The position numbers and the translations under genes were made by a program. Source: Neobacillus ginsengisoli (GTDB lineage Bacteria; Bacillota; Bacilli; Bacillales_B; DSM-18226). From it: DNA of 64,000 nt. Positions within the stretch are counted from its first letter, which is position 1; every line of letters begins with the position of its first letter. Below are positions 18,075 through 26,057 of the stretch, one piece after another. The stretch lies in NCBI RefSeq assembly GCF_030813055.1, contig NZ_JAUSTW010000001.1, positions 124,001 through 188,000 of the forward strand, in the 5' to 3' direction. Below the pieces are notes generated by a model. The model was given only the letters and a program-made list of their open reading frames with translations. It was not told the origin of the DNA and did not search any database.

Positions 18075-20711
18075 ATGGATAAAAAGAAACTTGTGCTAAT
18101 TGACGGGAACAGTATTGCTTATCGTGCTTTTTTTGCACTGCCCCTGCTAAATAATGATAAAGGAATTCATACGAATGCTGTTTATGGTTTTACCATGATG
18201 TTAATGAAAATTATTGAAGATGAAAAGCCCACCCATATACTCGTTGCATTCGATGCCGGAAAAACGACGTTTCGCCATAAAACCTTTGGAGAGTATAAAG
18301 GTGGAAGGCAAAAAACACCACCTGAATTATCGGAGCAATTTCCGTTTATCCGTGAACTTCTAGATGCATATGGAATTTCAAGATATGAGCTAGAAAATTA
18401 TGAGGCGGATGATATTATTGGTACCCTTTCTTTGACAGCTGAAAAAGATGGATATGAGGTAAAAGTTATTTCCGGAGACAAGGATTTAACACAGCTGGCT
18501 TCTGATAAAACGACTGTAGGGATTACAAGAAAAGGGATAACTGACATTGAAGAATATACACCGGACCATGTACAAGAAAAGTACGGTCTTACCCCTCTTC
18601 AGATTATTGACATGAAAGGCCTAATGGGTGATACCTCTGACAATATTCCAGGAGTTCCCGGTGTGGGTGAAAAAACAGCAATTAAGCTGTTAAAAGAGTA
18701 TTCCACACTTGAAAACTTGTTAAATTCTATTAATCAAGTTAATGGCAATAAGTTGAAGGAAAAGCTGGAAGAATTTAAAGACCAAGCGTTAATGAGCAAA
18801 GAACTTGCTACCATCGAAAGGGAAGCCCCTGTAGAAATTTCATTCGAAAATATTGAATATGAGGGCTTTACGAGAGAGAAAGTGCAGCCTTTATTTAAAG
18901 AATTGGGCTTTCATTCGCTGCTGGACAAGCTTGGAGAAGATCACGCTGTTCCTGAATCGTATGACCTTGAAGAGATCGAATATCAGATACCTCATGAAAT
19001 TACTGCAGAAATATTTGCGGACGATAATTATTTTTATGTTGAAATCCTTGATGATAATTATCATTATTCAGATATTATCGGCTTTTCGATAGTAAATGAA
19101 AAAGGCCATTTTTATTTACCGACTGAAAAAGCATTGCAATCAGTAGCGTTTAAAAAATGGGCGGAAGATGCAGGGAAGAAGAAAACGGTTTATGATGTAA
19201 AGCGGTCGGAAGTATCCCTTAGAAGGCAGAACATTCATTTAAGGGGCGTTGAGTTTGATACCTTGATTGCCTCCTATATTATCGATGCGTCCGAGAACAT
19301 CGAAGGTCTCTCATCGATTACAAAAAGATACGATGTGCAAACTATCCAATCGGACGAATCGTTTTATGGAAAAGGTGCGAAGCGAAGAATTCCTGAAACG
19401 GCTAAGCTTGCTGAACATTTGGTTCGTAAAAGTTTAGCGATGTCCGATATAAGAGATAAATTGGAAAATGATTTAAGGAGAAATGAGCAATACGAGTTAT
19501 TTGCAGAGTTAGAAATGCCTTTAGCCCTCATATTAGCAGATATGGAATCCTGTGGAGTGAAAGTTGATCATAATCGTCTGCGCTTGATGGGAATTGAGTT
19601 AAATGAGCGGCTGGTAGAAATCGAAAAGACGATTCACAGTTTGGCAGGTGAGAAATTTAATATTAACTCGCCGAAACAATTAGGGGTTATTTTATTCGAA
19701 AAATTAAACCTTCAATCCTTTAAGAAAACGAAAACTGGTTATTCGACATCTGCCGATGTGCTGGAAAAGTTGGCTCCTGACCATGAAATCATTGAGCATA
19801 TTCTCCTTTATAGACAACTGGGAAAACTTCAGTCAACCTATATTGAGGGCTTACTGAAAGTAATCGATCCGAAAACGGAAAAGGTTCATACTAGATTTCA
19901 ACAAACATTAACAGCAACAGGTAGGTTAAGTTCAATTGATCCCAACCTGCAAAACATACCAATACGTCTTGAGGAAGGCAGAAAGATTCGTCAAGCGTTT
20001 GTACCTTCTGAAAAGGACTGGGTTATTTTTGCCGCTGATTATTCGCAAATTGAACTGCGTGTACTGGCGGATATTGCAGGTGATGAGAAGCTCATTCAGG
20101 CATTTAAAGATGACCTGGATATTCACACAAAAACTGCTATGGAAGTTTTCCATGTAAACGAGGAAGAGGTAACCTCTAATATGAGGCGTCAGGCAAAAGC
20201 GGTTAACTTTGGAATTGTTTACGGAATCAGTGATTATGGGCTATCACAAAGCCTGGGGATTACACGGAAGGAAGCTGGCAAATTTATTGAGCGTTATCTA
20301 GATAGTTATCCAGGTGTAAAAGAATACATGGATGATATTATTCAGATAGCAAAACAAAAAGGCTATGTTTCTACCTTGATGCAAAGAAGGCGATATATTC
20401 CTGAAATAACTAGTCGTAATTTTAACCTGAGAAGCTTTGCTGAAAGAACGGCCATGAACACTCCGATCCAAGGAAGCGCCGCTGATATTATTAAAAAGGC
20501 AATGATTGATATGGATGCTGCGTTAAAAGATCAAGGACTAAAATCCCGTTTATTACTTCAGGTACATGATGAATTGATTTTTGAAGCACCGCAGGATGAG
20601 GTGGAAATACTAAAGAAATTGGTTCCTGATGTGATGGAGAATGCCTTAGAACTTAAAGTACCTTTAAAAGTGGATTATGCTTATGGCGCAACGTGGTTTG
20701 ATGCAAAATAA
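18075..20711 (+). CDS. polA: DNA polymerase I
   Basis: 878 residues. Gap filling and Okazaki fragment processing. N-terminal 5' nuclease (residues 1-290): LVLIDGNSIAYRAFFALP, VAFDAGKTTFRH, NYEADDIIGT, SGDKDLTQL, GDTSDNIPGVPGVGEKTA. The central 3'-5' exonuclease-like region (about 300-470) lacks the DEDD metal residues (FYVEILDDNYH where motif I should be), as in B. subtilis. Polymerase domain: RFQQTLTATGRLSSIDPNLQ, FAADYSQIELRVLA, RRQAKAVNFGIVYGIS, and LLQVHDELIFEAP. ATG 18075 after TGGAGGAA; an ATG at 18063 overlaps the ribosome site. mutM follows after 13 bp. Confidence 0.97.
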   Translation: MDKKKLVLIDGNSIAYRAFFALPLLNNDKGIHTNAVYGFTMMLMKIIEDEKPTHILVAFDAGKTTFRHKTFGEYKGGRQKTPPELSEQFPFIRELLDAYGISRYELENYEADDIIGTLSLTAEKDGYEVKVISGDKDLTQLASDKTTVGITRKGITDIEEYTPDHVQEKYGLTPLQIIDMKGLMGDTSDNIPGVPGVGEKTAIKLLKEYSTLENLLNSINQVNGNKLKEKLEEFKDQALMSKELATIEREAPVEISFENIEYEGFTREKVQPLFKELGFHSLLDKLGEDHAVPESYDLEEIEYQIPHEITAEIFADDNYFYVEILDDNYHYSDIIGFSIVNEKGHFYLPTEKALQSVAFKKWAEDAGKKKTVYDVKRSEVSLRRQNIHLRGVEFDTLIASYIIDASENIEGLSSITKRYDVQTIQSDESFYGKGAKRRIPETAKLAEHLVRKSLAMSDIRDKLENDLRRNEQYELFAELEMPLALILADMESCGVKVDHNRLRLMGIELNERLVEIEKTIHSLAGEKFNINSPKQLGVILFEKLNLQSFKKTKTGYSTSADVLEKLAPDHEIIEHILLYRQLGKLQSTYIEGLLKVIDPKTEKVHTRFQQTLTATGRLSSIDPNLQNIPIRLEEGRKIRQAFVPSEKDWVIFAADYSQIELRVLADIAGDEKLIQAFKDDLDIHTKTAMEVFHVNEEEVTSNMRRQAKAVNFGIVYGISDYGLSQSLGITRKEAGKFIERYLDSYPGVKEYMDDIIQIAKQKGYVSTLMQRRRYIPEITSRNFNLRSFAERTAMNTPIQGSAADIIKKAMIDMDAALKDQGLKSRLLLQVHDELIFEAPQDEVEILKKLVPDVMENALELKVPLKVDYAYGATWFDAK

Positions 20712-20724
20712 AAGGGGGATCTGA

Positions 20725-21552
20725 ATGCCTGAACTGCCTGAGGTTGAGACTGTCAGAAAAACGCTAATAAAGCTTGTTTCTAATAAAAAAATTGAGAATG
20801 TAACGGTCTATTGGCCGAAAATCATAAAAAATCCTGTAGAGGCAGAACAATTCATCGATGCCTTAAAAGGGGAGACTATTGAGGATGTGGGCAGAAGAGG
20901 GAAATTTTTAATTCTCTATACTGAAACTTATGCCTTAGTATCCCATTTGCGTATGGAAGGAAAATACGGGTTATACTCAAAAGAAGATCCATTTGATAAG
21001 CATACCCATGTTATTTTTCACTTTACGGATGGTACCGAATTAAGGTACAGGGATGTTCGTAAATTTGGAACGATGCACTTATTTAGAAAAGGGGAGGAAT
21101 TTCAAAAGCCTCCGTTGCTCGAGCTTGGCCCTGAACCGTTTGAAGAAAGATTTACTCATGATTATTTGGGAAAAAAGCTTGGAAAGACCAATCGGAAGGT
21201 AAAACCGGCCCTATTGGATCAAAAAATCCTAGTCGGTCTTGGCAATATCTATGTGGATGAGGCTTTATTTCGCGCAGGAATACATCCGGAGAGACCTGCT
21301 AATACACTAAATGAAGAAGAAATAGCCACCCTTCATCGAGAAATTGTTAAAACATTAAATGAAGCAGTCAAAAAGGGCGGAAGCACCATCCGTTCCTACG
21401 TGAATTCTCAGGGAGAAATCGGTATGTTTCAGCTCGAGTTATATGCATACGGCCGAAAAGGCAAAGAATGCAAAAGGTGTAGAACCCCGCTTGAAAAAAC
21501 GACAGTTGGCGGCCGGGGAACCCATTTTTGTCCGAATTGTCAGAAGCTATAA
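20725..21552 (+). CDS. mutM: Formamidopyrimidine-DNA glycosylase
   Basis: 275 residues. Removes 8-oxoguanine and other oxidised purines and cleaves the strand. The catalytic N terminus is P2-E3 (MPELPEVETVRK), with a conserved lysine in GRRGKFLIL near residue 57 and the helix-two-turn-helix in LVGLGNIYVDEALFRAGIHP. A C-terminal zinc finger (CKRC and CPNC pairs, about 248-272) follows. Ribosome site AAGGGGGAT. Typical polA-mutM operon; both act in base-excision repair. Confidence 0.97.
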   Translation: MPELPEVETVRKTLIKLVSNKKIENVTVYWPKIIKNPVEAEQFIDALKGETIEDVGRRGKFLILYTETYALVSHLRMEGKYGLYSKEDPFDKHTHVIFHFTDGTELRYRDVRKFGTMHLFRKGEEFQKPPLLELGPEPFEERFTHDYLGKKLGKTNRKVKPALLDQKILVGLGNIYVDEALFRAGIHPERPANTLNEEEIATLHREIVKTLNEAVKKGGSTIRSYVNSQGEIGMFQLELYAYGRKGKECKRCRTPLEKTTVGGRGTHFCPNCQKL

Positions 21553-21666
21553 GCCCGGAGAATAGTCTTCTATAGTGCACCGTACACTTTCGCTTTTCTT
21601 ATTAACATAGGATAGGCTCCTTCCATATACTATCGTAGTGATTGACAGGAAGGAGCCCAAAACATT

Positions 21667-22305
21667 ATGTTTCAATTGTTCTCACTTCTTATACTAGCTT
21701 TCGCTCTCAGTCTTGATAGCTTTAGTGTAGGATTTACTTATGGATTGAGGCAAATGGTAATGCCATTTAAGTCTGTGCTCATTATTGCAAGCTGCTCGGC
21801 TATTTCCATGATGCTTGCTGTGTCAATCGGACATGGTCTCGCGAAAATTTTATCACCGGGCATCACGGCAAGTCTGGGCGGAGTTATTCTTATAGCTCTA
21901 GGTGCCGGAGTTTTGTATCAATTTTTTCGGCCGGAGAAGGAAAAGGATAAGCAAGAACATGAAAAAACTATTGTAAATTTGGAAATTCGCTCACTTGGTT
22001 TAGCTATAAATATATTAAAAAAACCAATGTCTGCCGATTTTGATAAATCTGGGGCAATAACAGGAATTGAAGCACTAATGCTTGGTTTTGCTTTGTCACT
22101 TGATTCCTTCGGGGCAGGAATTGGAGCGTCTCTGCTTGGATATTCTCCATACTATTTGGCATTCACAGTCGCAATAATGAGCTCATTATTCGTTCTATTA
22201 GGGATAAAAAGCGGAGCATTTTTCCACCGTTTTGAGTGGATTCAAAAGTTTACCTTTTTACCCGGAATTTTATTAATGTTGATTGGAATTTGGAAAATAT
22301 TTTAA
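21667..22305 (+). CDS. ytaF: Sporulation membrane protein YtaF, MntP-like
   Basis: 212 residues with six hydrophobic segments. Two copies of a motif mark an internal duplication: ALSLDSFSVGFTYG near residue 14 and FALSLDSFGAGIGASLLG near 142. This is the same family as the MntP manganese exporter, whose motif acids lie in these repeats, so a metal-exporting role is possible. YtaF in B. subtilis is annotated as a sporulation protein without a proven substrate. ATG 21667 after AAGGAGCC. Lies 19 bp before coaE. Confidence 0.88.
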   Translation: MFQLFSLLILAFALSLDSFSVGFTYGLRQMVMPFKSVLIIASCSAISMMLAVSIGHGLAKILSPGITASLGGVILIALGAGVLYQFFRPEKEKDKQEHEKTIVNLEIRSLGLAINILKKPMSADFDKSGAITGIEALMLGFALSLDSFGAGIGASLLGYSPYYLAFTVAIMSSLFVLLGIKSGAFFHRFEWIQKFTFLPGILLMLIGIWKIF

Positions 22306-22323
22306 CCGAGAAAGGAAGAGCAC

Positions 22324-22935
22324 ATGTCCCTAGTGATTGGTTTAACAGGCGGAATAGCCAGTGGAAAAAGCACAGTATCAAATATGTTAAAGGAAATGAA
22401 CATTACAGTAATCGATGCAGATGTCGAAGCACGCCTTGCAGTTCAAAAGGGAGAACCTGCTTACACTAAAATTATTAATGTGTTTAGTCATGATATTTTA
22501 CTGCCGAATGAAGAAATAGACAGGCAAAAGTTAGGCTCAATCATATTTCATGATAGTGAAAAAAGACAGCAACTAAATGAAATCGTTCACCCGGAAGTTA
22601 GAAAAAGAATGAAACGGAAAATTGAAGATGCCAATCAGAACCGGGAAGAAATAGTTGTCTTAGATATTCCTCTTTTATTTGAAAGCAAATTAACGTATAT
22701 GGTAGATAAAACACTCCTTGTCTATGTGGATAGAAGCATTCAACTGCAAAGATTAATGGAAAGAAATAACCTATCAGCCACGGAAGCTGAGGCCAGGGTG
22801 AATTCCCAAATGCCGCTTTCAGAAAAAGTTGGTTTGGCCGATGCCGTTATTAACAATAACGGCTCAATCCAAGAAACAAAGGAACAACTACATGAAGTGT
22901 TTAATCAATGGAAAATTAATAAGAAAAATAGATAG
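22324..22935 (+). CDS. coaE: Dephospho-CoA kinase
   Basis: 203 residues. Last step of coenzyme A synthesis: phosphorylates the 3'-hydroxyl of dephospho-CoA. P-loop GLTGGIASGKST near residues 6-17; IDADVEARLAV with the substrate Asp; LDIPLLFESKL; and the lid region RSIQLQRLMERNNLSATEAEAR. Length is normal. Ribosome site GAGAAAGGAAGAG. Probably co-transcribed with ytaF; a terminator follows. Confidence 0.96.
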   Translation: MSLVIGLTGGIASGKSTVSNMLKEMNITVIDADVEARLAVQKGEPAYTKIINVFSHDILLPNEEIDRQKLGSIIFHDSEKRQQLNEIVHPEVRKRMKRKIEDANQNREEIVVLDIPLLFESKLTYMVDKTLLVYVDRSIQLQRLMERNNLSATEAEARVNSQMPLSEKVGLADAVINNNGSIQETKEQLHEVFNQWKINKKNR

Positions 22936-22937
22936 TT

Positions 22938-22974
22938 TAAAAGGAGAAGAGACAGCCTCTGCTCCTTTTTTTGT
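22938..22974 (+). terminator. Terminator after coaE
   Basis: AAAAGGAG-AGAG pairs with CTCT-CTCCTTTT around an ACAG loop, followed by T residues. Confidence 0.82.
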
Positions 22975-23050
22975 CCATAAAAAGGAGTATTTCCATGCCG
23001 TTAAAAAATCTGAATTATAAAACATTAAAAATCCGCAGTTTATTTATCGC

Positions 23051-23081
23051 ATTTTAGATTAAATATGTTATACTAATTATA
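23051..23081 (+). promoter_or_regulatory. gapB promoter region with CcpN-type site
   Basis: TATGTTATACT (23062-23072) matches the CcpN consensus TRTGHYATAYW at all 11 positions. It lies directly against the -10 candidate TATAAT (23076-23081). The -35 element is poor, as expected for a repressed gluconeogenic gene. CcpN is known to repress gapB and pckA in B. subtilis during growth on sugar. Confidence 0.7.
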
Positions 23082-23127
23082 ATAAAACAAGTTAAAAGTA
23101 TAACATTAATGCGGAAGGGGCCGTAAA

Positions 23128-24159
23128 ATGAAAACAAGAATAGCAATTAACGGTTTTGGGAGAATCGGAAGGATGGTTTTTAGAAAAGCGATCCTTGAAA
23201 ATAAACTTGAAGTTATAGCCATTAATGCGAGCTATCCTGCAGAGACTTTAGCTCATTTAATTAAATATGATACAAACCATGGACCTTTTGATGGGGAAGT
23301 TATCCCATTTGATAATGAGTTAATTGTAAATGGAAAAAGAATTAAGTTATTAAATTATCGAAATCCAGAGGAACTTCCATGGAAAGAATTAAACATCGAT
23401 TTGGTTATAGAAGCGACTGGAAAATTTAATTCTCGCGATAAGGCTGCGCTTCACTTGGATGCAGGGGCAAAAAAGGTTATCCTTACAGCACCAGGTAAAA
23501 ATGAAGATGTTACAATTGTTATGGGTGTAAATGATGAAATGCTTAATATCGACCAACATGATATTATTTCAAATGCATCCTGTACAACCAACTGCCTGGC
23601 GCCTGTTGCAAAAGTATTGGATGAAAGATTTGGCATTGAATGCGGATTAATGACGACAATCCATGCCTACACCAATGATCAAAAGAATATTGATAATCCA
23701 CATAAAGATTTACGTAGAGCGAGGGCTTGCGGACAAAACATCATCCCGACAACGACAGGCGCTGCAAAAGCCTTGTCACTGGTAATGCCGCAGTTGCAAG
23801 GTAAGATGCATGGAATGGCGCTTCGAGTACCAACACCAAATGTATCTCTTGTGGATTTAGTTGTAGACCTTAAGCAGGATGTCACTGTGGACGACATTAA
23901 TAATGCCTTTATTGATGCTTCACATAGCTCGTTAAAAGGCATTCTCGAATTTACAATGGAACCGCTTGTGTCAGTCGATTTCAATACCAATCAACATTCA
24001 GCTATCATAGACGGGCTGTCAACGATGGTAATGGGAACAAGAAAAGTTAAAGTATTGGCTTGGTATGACAATGAATGGGGATATTCGTCACGTGTAGTCG
24101 ATCTAGCCCTATATGTTGCAGAAGAAATGGCAAAAACCGCTCAGGTTAAGGTTGGTTAA
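23128..24159 (+). CDS. gapB: Glyceraldehyde-3-phosphate dehydrogenase, gluconeogenic, NADP type
   Basis: 343 residues. Runs the triose-phosphate step in the gluconeogenic direction. Rossmann start RIAINGFGRIGRM; the catalytic cysteine is Cys152 in SNASCTTNCLAPV, with HAYTNDQ and WYDNEWGYS near the C terminus. After the second strand the sequence is AINASYPAET, without the acidic residue that fixes NAD in glycolytic GapA, so NADP use is expected. Neighbour order coaE-gapB-speD also points to GapB. Start ATG after CGGAAGGGG. Likely repressed by CcpN. Confidence 0.95.
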   Translation: MKTRIAINGFGRIGRMVFRKAILENKLEVIAINASYPAETLAHLIKYDTNHGPFDGEVIPFDNELIVNGKRIKLLNYRNPEELPWKELNIDLVIEATGKFNSRDKAALHLDAGAKKVILTAPGKNEDVTIVMGVNDEMLNIDQHDIISNASCTTNCLAPVAKVLDERFGIECGLMTTIHAYTNDQKNIDNPHKDLRRARACGQNIIPTTTGAAKALSLVMPQLQGKMHGMALRVPTPNVSLVDLVVDLKQDVTVDDINNAFIDASHSSLKGILEFTMEPLVSVDFNTNQHSAIIDGLSTMVMGTRKVKVLAWYDNEWGYSSRVVDLALYVAEEMAKTAQVKVG

Positions 24160-24227
24160 ATAAAAAAGCTTGGGCGGCAGTCCAGGGCCTTTTGACTTGA
24201 GCCTAAAAGCGAAGCTAGGAAAAAATT

Positions 24228-24251
24228 GCTGTCGATAGACAGCTTTTTTTC
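24228..24251 (+). terminator. Terminator after gapB
   Basis: GCTGTC (24228-24233) with GACAGC (24238-24243), GATA loop, then seven T residues. About 70 bases of 3' untranslated sequence separate it from the gapB stop. Confidence 0.85.
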
Positions 24252-24376
24252 GTAGCTAAAAACACAAAACAGAATAAAATAATTTTGAAAGTGTTATTTT
24301 TTTTGTAGAAAAATGAAGATAATGCCATTCGATCTTCGTTACATTATTAGACTTTTAAAAATTTTAGTTTGATAGG

Positions 24377-24405
24377 TTGCAAAAAAAATATAAACAAAGT
24401 ATACT
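24377..24405 (+). promoter_or_regulatory. speD promoter
   Basis: TTGCAA (24377-24382) and TATACT (24400-24405) with a 17-bp spacer. Start expected near 24412, giving a leader of about 150 bases. Confidence 0.7.
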
Positions 24406-24410
24406 AGTCA

Positions 24411-24560
24411 TCGTGAACTTCTTGAAATTAGGTAGCGATTAATTACTTAAAGGGTTAGGACCTCTCTGGACTAACTTTCCCCCGTGGTAGTTACTTTGGT
24501 ACCGTCAATAACAGGATTTCAAGATCGAAGCGGAAAAAGGTTAGAGGGGGAAATAAGAAT
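24411..24560 (+). ncRNA. Structured speD leader, candidate cis-regulatory RNA
   Basis: A long-range stem CTTGAAAT (24421-24428) with ATTTCAAG (24516-24523), extended by CTT/AAG, encloses about 90 bases. Inside is a hairpin GTTAG (24454-24458) with CTAAC (24471-24475). The segment TTTCCCCC (24476-24483) is a perfect complement of GGGGGAAA (24546-24553), which is the ribosome site of speD. Formation of that pair would hide the site, so translational control is likely. I recognise no known riboswitch class here; polyamine or S-adenosylmethionine signals are guesses from the gene. Confidence 0.5.
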
Positions 24561-24935
24561 ATGGAAACAATGGGACGTCACGTTATCTCTGAATTATGGG
24601 GATGCGATTTTGAAAAATTGAATGATATGGATTTTATTGAACAAACTTTTGTTGAAGCAGCACTTAAATCAGGGGCGGAAATCCGCGAAGTAGCTTTTCA
24701 TAAATTTGCACCTCAAGGTGTGAGCGGTGTTGTTATTATTTCTGAATCGCATCTAACAATTCACAGCTTTCCTGAACATGGTTATGCAAGCATTGATGTG
24801 TATACATGCGGCGATTTGAATCCAAATGTTGCTGCTGATTATATTGCTGAAGCACTTAATGCTCAAACCCGTGAAAATATTGAAATCCCGCGCGGTATGG
24901 GTCCTGTAAATGTAAAACAGGCAAAAGTTCTTTAA
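24561..24935 (+). CDS. speD: S-adenosylmethionine decarboxylase proenzyme
   Basis: 124 residues, the short prokaryotic class. Makes decarboxylated AdoMet, the aminopropyl donor for spermidine. The proenzyme cleaves itself before Ser63 (in [10 protein letters not shown]), which becomes the pyruvoyl group. His68 and Cys83 (VYTCGD), the other processing and catalytic residues of this class, are present. Strong ribosome site AGAGGGGGAAA, possibly masked by its own leader. Monocistronic, with a terminator-like hairpin downstream. Confidence 0.96.
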   Translation: METMGRHVISELWGCDFEKLNDMDFIEQTFVEAALKSGAEIREVAFHKFAPQGVSGVVIISESHLTIHSFPEHGYASIDVYTCGDLNPNVAADYIAEALNAQTRENIEIPRGMGPVNVKQAKVL

Positions 24936-24950
24936 TTAATTATAAAAATG

Positions 24951-24990
24951 ACCCTACAAAGAGGTGTATGAAACCATACATCTCTTTTTA
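24951..24990 (+). terminator. Terminator after speD
   Basis: An imperfect hairpin, AAAGAGGTGTATG with CATACATCTCTTT, followed by TTATTTT. Confidence 0.75.
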
Positions 24991-25046
24991 TTTTCTCTCC
25001 GAATGTGTAAACTAAGAAAAAAGGGATTAACTATTGGAGGAAAGTC

Positions 25047-25445
25047 ATGGCTATTTTTGGGAACTTATTTTTACGATTCAGTAAACAAATTGAAACGTCT
25101 GATTCATTTTCGGATGAACAGCTAAAGACACATTATTATAAGGCGAACTTTAACCAGCTTTTTCAAACAGTTGAAAAGCTGTTTCATGATGATGCGGATT
25201 GCCGTATAACCACCGTTTCAAAAGAACATGGAGAAATCGCTGTTGAAGTCACTAAACCTTTTTCCTGTTTTCTTATCGTTACTGTTGTAACTGAAAGACC
25301 TTTGGAGACTGCTGTAGACTTCAAAATTTCAACAGAACGCTTTTCAGTAGGTGGTAATTATCCCGCTTTAAAGAAGCGGATTATCTCCTATTATGAACGG
25401 CTAAACCAACTACATACATTTATAAGAACAGGAAAAAACAGATAA
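25047..25445 (+). CDS. Uncharacterised cytosolic protein
   Basis: 132 residues, no membrane segment or signal peptide. I do not recognise it with certainty. The pattern of a central strand-rich segment (DCRITTVSKEHGEIAVEV, then FLIVTVVTERPLETAVDFKI) and a C-terminal KKRIISYYERLNQL helix loosely recalls DUF1499-type proteins, but this is weak. ATG 25047 has a good ribosome site (GGAGGAAAG) and codon use like its neighbours, so it is a real gene. It sits between speD and nrdR, an interval that as I recall has no such gene in B. subtilis 168. Confidence 0.75.
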   Translation: MAIFGNLFLRFSKQIETSDSFSDEQLKTHYYKANFNQLFQTVEKLFHDDADCRITTVSKEHGEIAVEVTKPFSCFLIVTVVTERPLETAVDFKISTERFSVGGNYPALKKRIISYYERLNQLHTFIRTGKNR

Positions 25446-25546
25446 TACTTGTACTTGTGTTCGGATTTTCTTTTTAATAAGATAATAGTAAGAATACTGC
25501 TATGGTTTTATTCGGATTTACCGGATAGATTTGGAGCTGATTAATC

Positions 25547-26008
25547 ATGAAATGCCCATCATGTCAAAATTACGGTACACGTGTCCTTGATTCCCGCCCT
25601 GTTGATGAGGGGCGAGCAACAAGAAGAAGACGGGAATGTGAAGAATGTGGCTATCGCTTTACAACATTTGAGAAGATTGAAGAAATCCCGCTGATTGTTG
25701 TAAAGAAAGAAGGTACAAGAGAGGAATTTAGCCGTGATAAAATCTTAAGAGGCCTTATTAAGGCATGTGAAAAGCGTCCTGTTGCCTTAAAGGAATTAGA
25801 AGATATAACCCAAGGTGTTGAAAAAGAACTACGTAATCAAGGAGTTTCTGAGATAAAAAGTGAGTTAGTTGGGGAAATGGTAATGGACAGGCTGGCACAT
25901 GTAGATGAGGTCGCATACGTCCGCTTCGCTTCTGTTTACCGTCAATTTAAGGATATTAACGTATTTATTGAAGAATTAAAGGAATTGATAAAGAAAGAGA
26001 AATCTTAA
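25547..26008 (+). CDS. nrdR: Transcriptional repressor NrdR
   Basis: 153 residues. Represses ribonucleotide reductase genes according to ATP/dATP level. N-terminal zinc ribbon: CPSC at residues 3-6 and CEEC near 31-34, with [19 protein letters not shown] between. The ATP-cone domain follows ([20 protein letters not shown] through [20 protein letters not shown]). Length is exact for the family. It stands before dnaB as in B. subtilis (ytcG), separated by a terminator. Confidence 0.96.
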   Translation: MKCPSCQNYGTRVLDSRPVDEGRATRRRRECEECGYRFTTFEKIEEIPLIVVKKEGTREEFSRDKILRGLIKACEKRPVALKELEDITQGVEKELRNQGVSEIKSELVGEMVMDRLAHVDEVAYVRFASVYRQFKDINVFIEELKELIKKEKS

Positions 26009-26009
26009 G

Positions 26010-26037
26010 GAGCTAAAGCGGTCTTTAGCTCTTTTTT
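26010..26037 (+). terminator. Terminator between nrdR and dnaB
   Basis: GAGCTAAAG (26010-26018), CGGT loop, CTTTAGCTC (26023-26031), six T residues. dnaB starts 20 bases later, so some readthrough is likely. Confidence 0.85.
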
Positions 26038-26057
26038 ATAGGAAAGGTTTGAAAAAT

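Noticed and set aside
18975..19480. Loss of exonuclease residues in PolA as a novelty
   Set aside because: The same loss is known for Bacillus DNA polymerase I, so it is normal for the lineage.
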